This document shows positions 24,933 to 32,774 of a stretch of 64,000 bases of DNA, piece by piece. The notes beneath the pieces were generated by a model that had not been told where the DNA came from, did not search any database, and worked only from the letters and a program-made list of their open reading frames with translations. Every line of letters starts with the position of its first letter. The first letter of the stretch is position 1. The position numbers were made by a program, and so were the translations under genes. The stretch is from the NCBI RefSeq assembly GCF_010233585.1, contig NZ_CP045997.1, forward strand, positions 6,623,018-6,687,017, read 5' to 3'. The DNA comes from Spirosoma endbachense. Lineage in GTDB: Bacteria > Bacteroidota > Bacteroidia > Cytophagales > Spirosomataceae.

Positions 24933-25757
24933 ATGGCAGAACTAGAATCCCAGGCAACGCTCGATGATATCGTGTTTGCCAATCGGAACAAAGCATATGG
25001 TGCCTACGATCTGCGGAAATCATATCCAAAGACTGTTACGCGTGCCTTAATTATTGGTGGTATTCTGTTTACGCTTGGCGTACTTACACCAACCATCATA
25101 ACGGCTTTGACCCCGGAAAAACAAGAACAGGCAATGGTTGAGGTGGATCTGATGAAGCTTCCGCCACCGCCAATTGACCCGAATGAACCTCCACCACCGC
25201 CACCACCACCGGTCGAACTACCGAAGGTGAATACGGTGAAATTCCTACCCCCGGAAGTAAAGCCGGATGAGGAAGTACCGGAAGAAACTCCGCCACCAGC
25301 CGTTGAAGAGCTTAAAGAAGCTGTTGCTGCTGAAAAAACCCAGGAAGGTGACCCGAATGCCGAGGAAGTAATTGCTGCTCCTGAAGCTTCGGCAGCCCCT
25401 ACCAAAGTTGAAGCTGCCGTTGAAGCTGCTCCGAAAGAAGAAGAAATCTTTACGGTCGTAGAACAACAACCAGAATTTCAGGGTGGAATGGCTGCATTGG
25501 GCCAATACTTGAGCAAAAACCTTCGCTATCCGGCAGCTGCTCAGCGGGCCAACGTTTCAGGACGTGTGTTCGTTAGCTTCGTTGTTAATACCGATGGTAG
25601 TATTCAGGACGTACAGGTGCTGAAAGGTCTGGGCTTCGGTACAGATGAAGAAGCACAGCGTGTGGTAAAGGGTATGCCAAAGTGGCGTCCAGGCAAACAG
25701 TCAGGCCGTCCGGTTCGGGTAAAGTATAATCTACCGATCAACTTCACGCTGGAATAA
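24933..25757 (+). CDS. tonB: TonB family energy transducer
   Basis: A 274-residue protein with a cytoplasmic start (DDIVFANRNKAYGAYDLRKSYPK, typical of Bacteroidota TonB), one membrane segment (about 39-60), a proline-rich linker (LPPPPIDPNEPPPPPPPP and PPEVKPDEEVPEETPPP), an Ala/Glu-rich spacer, and a C-terminal TonB domain (PEFQGGMAALGQYLSKNLRYP ... GRVFVSFVVNTDGSIQDVQV ... WRPGKQSGRPVRVKYNLPINF). It passes energy from ExbB/ExbD to TonB-dependent receptors in the outer membrane. It is the fourth gene of the cluster, with 4 bp to the upstream exbD and 7 bp to the downstream small gene. Confidence 0.95.
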   Translation: MAELESQATLDDIVFANRNKAYGAYDLRKSYPKTVTRALIIGGILFTLGVLTPTIITALTPEKQEQAMVEVDLMKLPPPPIDPNEPPPPPPPPVELPKVNTVKFLPPEVKPDEEVPEETPPPAVEELKEAVAAEKTQEGDPNAEEVIAAPEASAAPTKVEAAVEAAPKEEEIFTVVEQQPEFQGGMAALGQYLSKNLRYPAAAQRANVSGRVFVSFVVNTDGSIQDVQVLKGLGFGTDEEAQRVVKGMPKWRPGKQSGRPVRVKYNLPINFTLE

Positions 25758-25764
25758 TCAATCT

Positions 25765-25986
25765 ATGCGCGGACAAAATCGAGGTCCAGCGAAGCTAACA
25801 CTATACATTTCAGTACTAGCTTCGCTGGCATACTTGGGAGGAGGCATCGCACTGATTGCCTCCTCTCAGTCTTTTGGAGTGTTTCCTGAAGCCGGATTTT
25901 TACGGTATGGACTAGCAACACTCCTGTTGATTTATGGAAGTTTTCGGGCTTATCGTGCCTATCAAGGTTTTCGAGCAAATGATTAG
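25765..25986 (+). CDS. Small two-TM hypothetical protein of the tonB cluster
   Basis: A 73-residue protein with two predicted membrane segments (about 11-32, LTLYISVLASLAYLGGGIALI, and 46-60, YGLATLLLIYGSFR) and a basic end (AYRAYQGFRAND). It starts 7 bp after tonB and overlaps the next gene by 8 bases (25979-25986), so it is part of the operon and translationally coupled to the PstS-like gene. I do not recognise a named family. The position suggests a role linked to the TonB motor or to the PstS-like protein; this is inference. Confidence 0.75.
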   Translation: MRGQNRGPAKLTLYISVLASLAYLGGGIALIASSQSFGVFPEAGFLRYGLATLLLIYGSFRAYRAYQGFRAND

Positions 25987-26911
25987 ATTAGGAATTGGGG
26001 GATCCGTCCTTCTGCTAGGATTGCTTAGCTGTGATAGTGGAAAACCACCCTTGGATAATCCATCCAGAGGCTCTATCGTAATAGCAGCCGACGAGTCATT
26101 CCGGCCATTGGTTACCCAGTTAACGTCGGCCTACTCAGGTATTTATCCTGACGCCCATTTTAAAGTAATTTATAAGCCTGAACAGGAGGCAATCAACTTA
26201 ATGCTAAAGGATAGCGCCCGGATTGCTTTTACGACCCGAATGCTGTCGACCAACGAAAAGGCTGTTTTAAATCAACGAAAAATTGTTGGGTCAACAACCA
26301 AATTGGCCACCGATGGTGTAGCGCTTATAATCAACAAAGCCAACAACGATAGTTTGTTAACAATGAGTGAGCTGAAACAGGTTTTCACCGGAAAGCTCGC
26401 TCAATGGTCGCAATTGAAAGATGGGAATCAATCAGGGCCAATTACGCTGGTATTTGATAATAACAACTCCAGTAACCTGGATTTTATCCTGCATACCTTC
26501 GGGATTACTGATGTTAAAGGGCTACGCATTTTCACGACTAAATCAAACCGGGAGGTTATTGATTTTGTCCGAAAGAATCCATCTGCATTAGGCTTTATTG
26601 GTGTCAACTGGATTAGCGACGGCGATGAACCACTTACTGCCGAGCTTTCTAAAGATTTGCGCGTTGTTGGTATTTCGTCAAAAGAGAACCCTACAAAGCG
26701 AGCTGATTACTTTCAGCCCTTTCAGGAAGATTTAGGAATGCAGCGATACCCTTTACGAAGACCTGTCTACGTACTGAGTCGTGAATCACATCCGGGGCTG
26801 GGTGGAGGGCTCGTAAATTACGTTATGCGGGATGCCGGGTCGCTTATTATTTACAAACTTGGGCTTTGGCCTTCAATTGCCTATAACCGCGAAGTAAATC
26901 TCAGGAAATAA
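25979..26911 (+). CDS. PstS-like substrate-binding lipoprotein
   Basis: A 310-residue protein from the ATG at 25979; the open frame runs back to 25934 inside the upstream gene, but the lipoprotein signal MIRLGIGGSVLLLGLLSC (Cys18) fixes the start. The mature part is a periplasmic-binding-protein fold of the PstS type: GSIVIAADESFRPLVTQL, ARIAFTTRMLSTNEK, VALIINKANNDSLLTMSELKQVFTGK, WSQLKDG, and SALGFIGVNWISDG. In phosphate ABC systems PstS binds phosphate, but no pstCAB or phoU lies nearby, so it probably serves the TonB module in an unknown way. A similar exbB-exbD-exbD-tonB-PstS-TPR order is, as I recall, common in Bacteroidota. Confidence 0.85.
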   Translation: MIRLGIGGSVLLLGLLSCDSGKPPLDNPSRGSIVIAADESFRPLVTQLTSAYSGIYPDAHFKVIYKPEQEAINLMLKDSARIAFTTRMLSTNEKAVLNQRKIVGSTTKLATDGVALIINKANNDSLLTMSELKQVFTGKLAQWSQLKDGNQSGPITLVFDNNNSSNLDFILHTFGITDVKGLRIFTTKSNREVIDFVRKNPSALGFIGVNWISDGDEPLTAELSKDLRVVGISSKENPTKRADYFQPFQEDLGMQRYPLRRPVYVLSRESHPGLGGGLVNYVMRDAGSLIIYKLGLWPSIAYNREVNLRK

Positions 26912-26964
26912 CATTGTTTTCTTGAGACTAATATTTTTCGAAAATTAGCTATACTTATTTTTCT

Positions 26965-27004
26965 ACCCCCACATTTGATGGTACATTCAATGTGGGGGTT
27001 TTTA
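26965..27004 (+). terminator. Intrinsic terminator ending the tonB cluster
   Basis: The stem ACCCCCACATT (26965-26975) with AATGTGGGGGT (26989-26999) and a 13-nt loop is followed by a T-run. It lies 54 bp after the PstS-like gene and before the convergent minus-strand gene. Confidence 0.9.
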
Positions 27005-27131
27005 TATCCCAACTATCGCTACATGCGATAAAGTCTTGCTTAAATACCTACATATCTGTTTACAACCGCCACATCTCTATTGGTATAAAGAGTAATCGAG
27101 ACAGCAACATTAATGGTGAAAATTGCTTCGA

Positions 27132-28571
27132 TTAGGGCATATTTAGCAAATTACGATACGCAGGATGGTGCAATACAAAATCGGCCGCAAAGGCTTCTCC
27201 CTGTTTCGACCAGTGACCATCGCAACTGATGTATAAACTGGCTAAAGTGCCTTTATAAGACAGAAAAGCTGGAGCAAGAGAAATGAAAGTGGCTCCATTT
27301 CTACGGCAGAAATCGGACAAAATGGGGTCAATCCGATTTTCAGCTCCTTGTTTCAATGCCGAAAGATCGGCTAAAGTAGGTAATGACAGAATAAGTACTT
27401 GCTTTCCTTTGGCTTCTTTAATCAATTGGGTAAGCGATTGGCGAACATATTGCCACTGCTCTTCATTAAATGACTGATATCTGGTCATTTTTCCACTTTG
27501 AAAGCTTTTAGCGTTAGCTTCTCCCAATAGTCGAAACAAACTGGAATGAGCCAATAAATCAGCTTTGAGTTTATCGCCAAATGACAGGGCAGAATACAAT
27601 GAATCAACGACTTTCAGTACTTTCGAGTTAGTCTGATGACCACTGGACAGCGCCTGACTTGTATTGGCCAGGCTATAGTTAAGCGTATAATTAGGCGCTT
27701 TACCATGCCAGTAAGGTACATAACTTGGCCAATCTACACGCATATAATCCTGCCGTTCATCAAGAATTTCAAAATCATTGGCAGGCAAAAAACCAACAAG
27801 TACGATATCATGGTCGAACTGCTTGACAATGCCTTTGTACATGAGGAAGTAATGAACAGGATTAGAGCCATTTACGGCAAAATTCAGATGTTCAGCTCCG
27901 GTCTCGCGTTCTAATATAGATGAGAATCGATAGGGCTCATTAACCAGATACCCTTCCATGAACGAATCGCCTACTATAGCTACTCGTTTTCTGTGTGGAT
28001 TTAAATTGGTTAAAGACCGTTCACGGTCCATAGCCCCAACAGAGTTGTAGGAACGCCGGATTGAATCTCCTTCACAATTCACAAATCGATCCTTGCCCTT
28101 TGGCAAATGAGAGCGCCCCGCAATTGGATTTAAATCTCCAGCCGGAAAGGGGCGAATAGCGGTTACACCCGGAGAAACATAAAATCGTCTAAATACAAAT
28201 GGAGAGCTTTTAACAAGCTGTAGACCTAATACGGTATGCCCAATTGTTTCCAACAACATCAGGAAAAACAGGGCTGATAGAAAAGCAAGCGATAGATTTT
28301 GTATCAATTTATGCCGTGACAGCAGCATTAAATGCAGGCAGAATCCAATTATGGCAACTACTATACTAAGTTTCGCAATATTTTTATAGGCGAAGTTGGC
28401 AACTAATCCATCTCCATTAGTGATAAAATTATCATATACATAACAGATTAATAGTAGACTTAACGTTATAAGTATGGTCAGCCCCCAAAATGTAACAGCC
28501 TTTTTTCTATGCGATATACGAAGAAGGTCTTTGGTCAAGGCAGGCGGTTCATCTGTCAATATCGTTTGCAT
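27132..28571 (-). CDS. Membrane-anchored SGNH/GDSL hydrolase-like protein
   Basis: A 479-residue protein: a short cytoplasmic start, three hydrophobic segments (about 27-46, 66-86 and 91-113), then a large extracytoplasmic domain. That domain has a block I motif VAIVGDSFMEGY (Ser203), a later NFAVNGSNPVHY block, and near the end SCDGHWSKQGEAFAA, which supplies the Asp/His pair. This is the SGNH-hydrolase or AlgX/acyltransferase-like layout; the activity could be acetyl-ester hydrolysis or transfer on a surface polysaccharide. It is on the opposite strand to all its neighbours and splits the tonB-PstS cluster from the TPR gene. Leucine codons and overall composition look slightly AT-richer than the neighbours. 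Substrate unknown. Confidence 0.75.
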   Translation of the reverse strand: MQTILTDEPPALTKDLLRISHRKKAVTFWGLTILITLSLLLICYVYDNFITNGDGLVANFAYKNIAKLSIVVAIIGFCLHLMLLSRHKLIQNLSLAFLSALFFLMLLETIGHTVLGLQLVKSSPFVFRRFYVSPGVTAIRPFPAGDLNPIAGRSHLPKGKDRFVNCEGDSIRRSYNSVGAMDRERSLTNLNPHRKRVAIVGDSFMEGYLVNEPYRFSSILERETGAEHLNFAVNGSNPVHYFLMYKGIVKQFDHDIVLVGFLPANDFEILDERQDYMRVDWPSYVPYWHGKAPNYTLNYSLANTSQALSSGHQTNSKVLKVVDSLYSALSFGDKLKADLLAHSSLFRLLGEANAKSFQSGKMTRYQSFNEEQWQYVRQSLTQLIKEAKGKQVLILSLPTLADLSALKQGAENRIDPILSDFCRRNGATFISLAPAFLSYKGTLASLYISCDGHWSKQGEAFAADFVLHHPAYRNLLNMP

Positions 28572-29119
28572 TTTTTTTATTTAAAACGAAGTTGGACTGT
28601 ATTTTTGGGTTATTGATTATCCCCGAAATACAGTTGACCCCTAAAACTATTTTCAGGATCGTTCCAACATTCCGGTGTGTGATAGAAGAGTAGATACTAG
28701 CTTTTGGAGCTTTATGCACAAAGCTAAGGTATCAATATTTATAATACCAAGTCGGCTCCTGCTGCAAGTATAAATTATTTAATCGAATGTTCACTCATAT
28801 GTAATTAATATCAACAGTAAAAATACAAAGAAAAAAGGCTATTCTGCTGTTTTTTAGTAATTGTGGCTACCGAATCACATTAATTTATAGCCGAACTAAA
28901 AATATTGTGAACGATCCGGAAATATATAATTCAAAAAAAATACCACATACGTGCATACAAATCCCCTATCTATATAGTTATGTGTAAAAAAGGCGGTGTT
29001 TGGCAGATCGCTAAACAGACAAACGTAAAAGCAAGTTTTTTGATTTAAAAGCAATTTTTTAGTTTTGCTAATTGTTTAATACTCACAAAACCTTTTTTCT
29101 AATTTCCAACCTGAAATAC
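28572..29119. other. AT-rich divergent promoter region
   Basis: About 548 bp between the SGNH gene (minus) and the TPR gene (plus), without a convincing gene. Close to the SGNH start is a 9-bp inverted repeat, ACTGTATTT (28596-28604) and AAATACAGT (28626-28634), with GGG/CCC inside, a candidate operator or leader hairpin. The TPR promoter is at 29040-29067. Confidence 0.5.
29040..29067 (+). promoter_or_regulatory. Bacteroidota-type promoter of the TPR gene
   Basis: TTG (29040-29042) is followed after 17 bp by TAGTTTTG (29060-29067), matching the TTG-N17-23-TAnnTTTG pattern of Bacteroidota sigma-A promoters. Transcription would start near 29074, about 45 bp before the chosen ATG. Confidence 0.7.
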
Positions 29120-30889
29120 ATGATGAACAACCAGAAAAAATCGCTGTTGACCATCCTGTTCGTGGGGGCCATGACTGCTCCATTGATGGCGCAGGACGTC
29201 CAAACGGCACTGAAAGACGTGGAGGCTGAGCGATTTGCGAAAGCAGGCCAAACTCTTACGCAGTTAGCCACCAGTTCGCCATCGGCTGAGAATCAATTCT
29301 ACCTGGGTTATTATTACCTGAGAAGTGGACAAATCGATCAGGCTAAAGCAGCTTTCGACAAGGGAGCAGCTGCCGATGCTAAAAATCAATTAAATAATAT
29401 TGGTCTGGCTGGCGTAGCCTTAGCAAAAAAAGATCGGGCCGCTGCCAAAACGTTAATTGATAATGCTATTTCCGCAACGAAGAGCAAAGATCAGAATGCG
29501 TTGATCCGGGCGGGTGAAATGTACACGCTGGAAGAAACAAATGATCCAGCAGAAGCGATTCGCCTACTCACCATCGCTGACGAAAAAGACAAAAAGAACG
29601 AAAATGCCGAGATCGAGATGCTTCTGGGCGATGCGTACTTCTTGAAAAATGACGGTGGTAATGCGATCTCGAAATACGAAAACGCATTAACGATTACTCC
29701 CAATCTGGCGGAGGCTAACTACAAAATTGGCCGCTTATATCTCCGTGGGAAGAACTATGTAAAAGCTCAGGAATATTTCAAACTGGCTATTCAGAACGAT
29801 CCAGAGTTTGCTCCTACGTATCGGGCATACGCTGATGCACTCGCAAACTCCCGTGCCTACAAAGCGGCTGCTACAAACTATGAACTGTACGTACAGAAGA
29901 GTGGAACAACCGATCCGGAGCAATTACTTGATGTAGCTCGCTACAAATTCCTGGCTCAGGATTATCAGGGAGCAATTGCCTATCTCGACCAACTGAAAGG
30001 GAAAATCAACAACCCAATTATTGATCGGATGTATGGCTGGGCTTACTCGGCTCTGGGCAAAAACAATGAATCGGTCGAATCATTGAACCGGTTCATTTCG
30101 ACTGCTCCTCAGAAAGTAATTTATGACGATTACAAGTATCTTGGACGGGCATACTCGCAACTAGGAACACCAGAAGGCGATTCGCTTAGCATTATTAATC
30201 TGGAGAAAGCAGCTCCTCAGGATACGACGGAGAATCTGTACCGTGAGATTGGCGAGAAGCTTTATAAGAACAAGAAGTACGACAAGGCGGCTACGTATTA
30301 CGCAAAAACAATCGCGAACGACAAAAAGCCACAAAACAATGACTTCTTGTGGTTAGGTCTTGCCAATTATCAATATGCTCCACGAGTAGGTCGGGATAGC
30401 ACAGTTGCGCAGATGGACACCGCGCAGATTAAGCAGGTGAAGCAACAGTATTACTTACGGGCAGATTCGGCGTTTACACAAATGGCGCAACGAATTGAAG
30501 CAGATGGTAAAAAGTATCCTTTGGCTTACTATTATCGGGCCGGTGCTAACTACTATGCTTACCCGAACGATAAGGATAAAGCAGCTAGTTTAGCGGGTCC
30601 GCTTTATGAAAAATTCATTGAGCAGGCAATTGCTCCGGATTCTTCGGATAAGACGGACTATAAGCGATACTTAGTAACGTCTTATAAAGCATTGGCCGGA
30701 TTCAGTATTTTAAAGAAAGACGACGCCAAAGCGAAGGAATATTTCGAAAAGGTGCTGGCCATTGATCCAAATGATGAAAGTGTGAAAAAAGCGCTGGAAG
30801 GCCCGAAAGAAGCACCAGCACCAGCTACTCCGGCTAAGCCTGCGGTTAAACCCAAGACTCCGGCTAAAAAGAGTACAGCCGGTAAATAA
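29120..30889 (+). CDS. Secreted or periplasmic TPR-repeat protein
   Basis: A 589-residue protein from the ATG at 29120 (the open frame begins at 29072, which lies at the likely transcription start; MMNNQKKSLLTILFVGAMTAPLMAQ is the signal peptide). The body is a series of tetratricopeptide repeats (for example AENQFYLGYYYLRSGQIDQA, NAISKYENALTITPNLAEAN, KAQEYFKLAIQNDPEFAPTY, TYYAKTIANDKKPQNNDFLW, EYFEKVLAIDPNDES), about 12 in all. The tail is Pro/Ala/Lys-rich (APATPAKPAVKPKTPAKK). It is a protein-binding scaffold. In many Bacteroidota, as I recall, a TPR protein follows PstS in the tonB cluster; here an opposite-strand gene stands between them. Confidence 0.88.
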   Translation: MMNNQKKSLLTILFVGAMTAPLMAQDVQTALKDVEAERFAKAGQTLTQLATSSPSAENQFYLGYYYLRSGQIDQAKAAFDKGAAADAKNQLNNIGLAGVALAKKDRAAAKTLIDNAISATKSKDQNALIRAGEMYTLEETNDPAEAIRLLTIADEKDKKNENAEIEMLLGDAYFLKNDGGNAISKYENALTITPNLAEANYKIGRLYLRGKNYVKAQEYFKLAIQNDPEFAPTYRAYADALANSRAYKAAATNYELYVQKSGTTDPEQLLDVARYKFLAQDYQGAIAYLDQLKGKINNPIIDRMYGWAYSALGKNNESVESLNRFISTAPQKVIYDDYKYLGRAYSQLGTPEGDSLSIINLEKAAPQDTTENLYREIGEKLYKNKKYDKAATYYAKTIANDKKPQNNDFLWLGLANYQYAPRVGRDSTVAQMDTAQIKQVKQQYYLRADSAFTQMAQRIEADGKKYPLAYYYRAGANYYAYPNDKDKAASLAGPLYEKFIEQAIAPDSSDKTDYKRYLVTSYKALAGFSILKKDDAKAKEYFEKVLAIDPNDESVKKALEGPKEAPAPATPAKPAVKPKTPAKKSTAGK

Positions 30890-30904
30890 TTTCACGGACT
30901 AATG

Positions 30905-30950
30905 AATCAAATAAAAAGCGCAGGCGGCCGTCTGCGCTTTTTATTTGATT
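30905..30950 (+). terminator. Intrinsic terminator with 19-bp perfect arms
   Basis: The arms 30905-30923 and 30932-30950 (AATCAAATAAAAAGCGCAG and its complement) enclose an 8-nt loop. The GC core is flanked by A5 and T5, so it can work on either strand. It ends the TPR gene. Confidence 0.9.
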
Positions 30951-31011
30951 TCCAGTTAATAAAAACCTGTTACCCGTTTCCAGTGCGTATATTATTTTCC
31001 GGGCGGAATCG

Positions 31012-31019
31012 TAACTTTG
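31012..31019 (+). promoter_or_regulatory. -7 promoter box of adk
   Basis: TAACTTTG matches TAnnTTTG and lies 46 bp before the adk ATG at 31065, a normal leader length. The -33 region (TATTATTTTCC near 30989-30999) has no clear TTG, so only the -7 box is supported. Confidence 0.55.
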
Positions 31020-31064
31020 CGGGCGCAAATTTTTACCCAGACGACACTACCTTATAGAAGCCGT

Positions 31065-31643
31065 ATGCTTAACCTTGTACTGTTTGGCCCTCCAGGTGCT
31101 GGCAAAGGAACACAGAGCGAGAAATTAATCCGCAAATACAATCTGGTTCATTTATCTACTGGCGATTTATTACGTTCTCAAATTGCTGCTGGTACAGAAT
31201 TAGGGCAGAGGGCAAAGCAATTGATGGATCAGGGCTTATTAGTACCAGATGAGGTAGTGATTGGCATGATTGAAAATAAGTTACAAGAGAATCAATCTGC
31301 CGCAGGATTCATTTTTGATGGATTTCCGCGAACTGTTCCTCAGGCAGAAGCGCTGGATCAACTGTTGAGTCAGCACGATACTCAGATTACGACCATGATT
31401 GCTCTTGTTGTAGACGATGAAGAGTTAACCCGGCGTTTATTATTGCGAGGGCAAACCTCTGGCCGCCCGGATGATCAGAATGAAGAACTCATTCGACGGC
31501 GTGTTAAAGAATATAACGACAAAACTACCCCGGTAGCCGATTACTATAATCAGCAGGGAAAGTTTGCCGCCATCGATGGTATTGGTGATATTGAAACGAT
31601 CTTCAGTCTTATCTGTAGTAAGATTGAGCAGGCCGTTAGTTAG
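31065..31643 (+). CDS. adk: Adenylate kinase
   Basis: A 192-residue enzyme from the ATG at 31065; the open frame back to 31017 is rejected since the family starts with MLNLVLFGPPGAGKGTQ. The P-loop is GPPGAGKGT (residues 8-16). NMP-binding residues are in LSTGDLLRSQI and the GFPRTVPQAEAL block, and the LID is short (RGQTSGRPDDQNEELIRRR) and lacks the four-cysteine zinc site. It interconverts ATP + AMP and 2 ADP. The length matches the short Bacteroidota form. It has its own promoter and is followed by obg after 58 bp. Confidence 0.96.
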   Translation: MLNLVLFGPPGAGKGTQSEKLIRKYNLVHLSTGDLLRSQIAAGTELGQRAKQLMDQGLLVPDEVVIGMIENKLQENQSAAGFIFDGFPRTVPQAEALDQLLSQHDTQITTMIALVVDDEELTRRLLLRGQTSGRPDDQNEELIRRRVKEYNDKTTPVADYYNQQGKFAAIDGIGDIETIFSLICSKIEQAVS

Positions 31644-31701
31644 ATTTTCGTTACCAACCCAGAAGAATACCTACACTATAGGTATAGGGAGTATATAACA
31701 T

Positions 31702-32712
31702 ATGGCTTCATCCAATTTTATTGACTACGTAAAAATAAACTGTCGTTCGGGCGCGGGCGGAGCTGGATCGGTTCACTTCCGACGCGAAAAGCATACCCCT
31801 AAAGGTGGCCCTGATGGCGGTGATGGTGGACGGGGTGGCCATATTATTTTAAAAGGAAACGCTCAACTCTGGACGTTGCTTCACTTAAAATATCGTAAAC
31901 ACGTAAAAGCGGAGAACGGAACAGCCGGTGAAGGTGGCCGACGGAGTGGTGCGCAAGGCCAGGACGTTATTTTGGAAGTACCACTGGGAACCATTGCCCG
32001 CAATCCCGATACAGGAAAGCAGTTAGCCGAAATTACTGAAGACGGGCAGGAAATCATTCTGTTTCCTGGCGGCAGAGGTGGCTTAGGCAACGACCATTTT
32101 AAATCAGCAACCCAGCAGGCCCCCGATTATGCTCAACCAGGCGAAGCGGGCCTTGAAGAATGGGTTGTACTGGAATTAAAACTTCTGGCTGATGTTGGCC
32201 TGGTCGGCTTTCCTAATGCTGGTAAGTCCACGCTGTTATCTGTATTATCGGCGGCCCGGCCCGAAATTGCTGATTACCCTTTTACAACCCTTGTACCTAA
32301 TTTAGGTGTCGTAGCGTATAGAGATTATAAATCGTTCGTGATGGCCGACATTCCGGGCATTATAGAGGGAGCGTCTCAGGGGAAAGGGCTCGGTCTGCGC
32401 TTTCTGCGGCATATTGAACGCAACTCGGTTCTTTTGTTCGTAATACCAGCGAACAGCGATGATATTCGTCAGGAGTATAATACGCTACTGAATGAATTAC
32501 GTGAATATAATCCAGAATTGATGGATAAAGATCGCTTACTGGCTATCTCAAAAATAGACTTGGTTGACCAGAGCGACATAGCACGGATTAAAGAAACATT
32601 ACCAAAGAAATTACCCGTAACGTTTATATCGGCGGTTAGCCAACTTGGATTAGATGAATTGAAGGACAGCATCTGGCAACGCTTAACGGCAAATCCAGAG
32701 CCAGCCGAGTAA
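31702..32712 (+). CDS. obg: GTPase ObgE/CgtA
   Basis: A 336-residue essential GTPase with the glycine-rich Obg fold at the N-terminus ([20 protein letters not shown] and GGDGGRGG), then the G domain: G1 [12 protein letters not shown]2 [12 protein letters not shown]3 [10 protein letters not shown] and G4 SKIDLVD. It acts in 50S ribosome assembly and stress signalling. The C-terminal OCT domain of some Gram-positive Obg proteins is absent, as usual here. The start [17 protein letters not shown] matches the family. It probably shares a transcript with adk (gap 58 bp, no terminator). Confidence 0.97.
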   Translation: MASSNFIDYVKINCRSGAGGAGSVHFRREKHTPKGGPDGGDGGRGGHIILKGNAQLWTLLHLKYRKHVKAENGTAGEGGRRSGAQGQDVILEVPLGTIARNPDTGKQLAEITEDGQEIILFPGGRGGLGNDHFKSATQQAPDYAQPGEAGLEEWVVLELKLLADVGLVGFPNAGKSTLLSVLSAARPEIADYPFTTLVPNLGVVAYRDYKSFVMADIPGIIEGASQGKGLGLRFLRHIERNSVLLFVIPANSDDIRQEYNTLLNELREYNPELMDKDRLLAISKIDLVDQSDIARIKETLPKKLPVTFISAVSQLGLDELKDSIWQRLTANPEPAE

Positions 32713-32774
32713 ATAGTTTCGAATTTAGTAAATCTGGCCGCCAAGAATACAACCTGGCCGCATCTATACGCACT

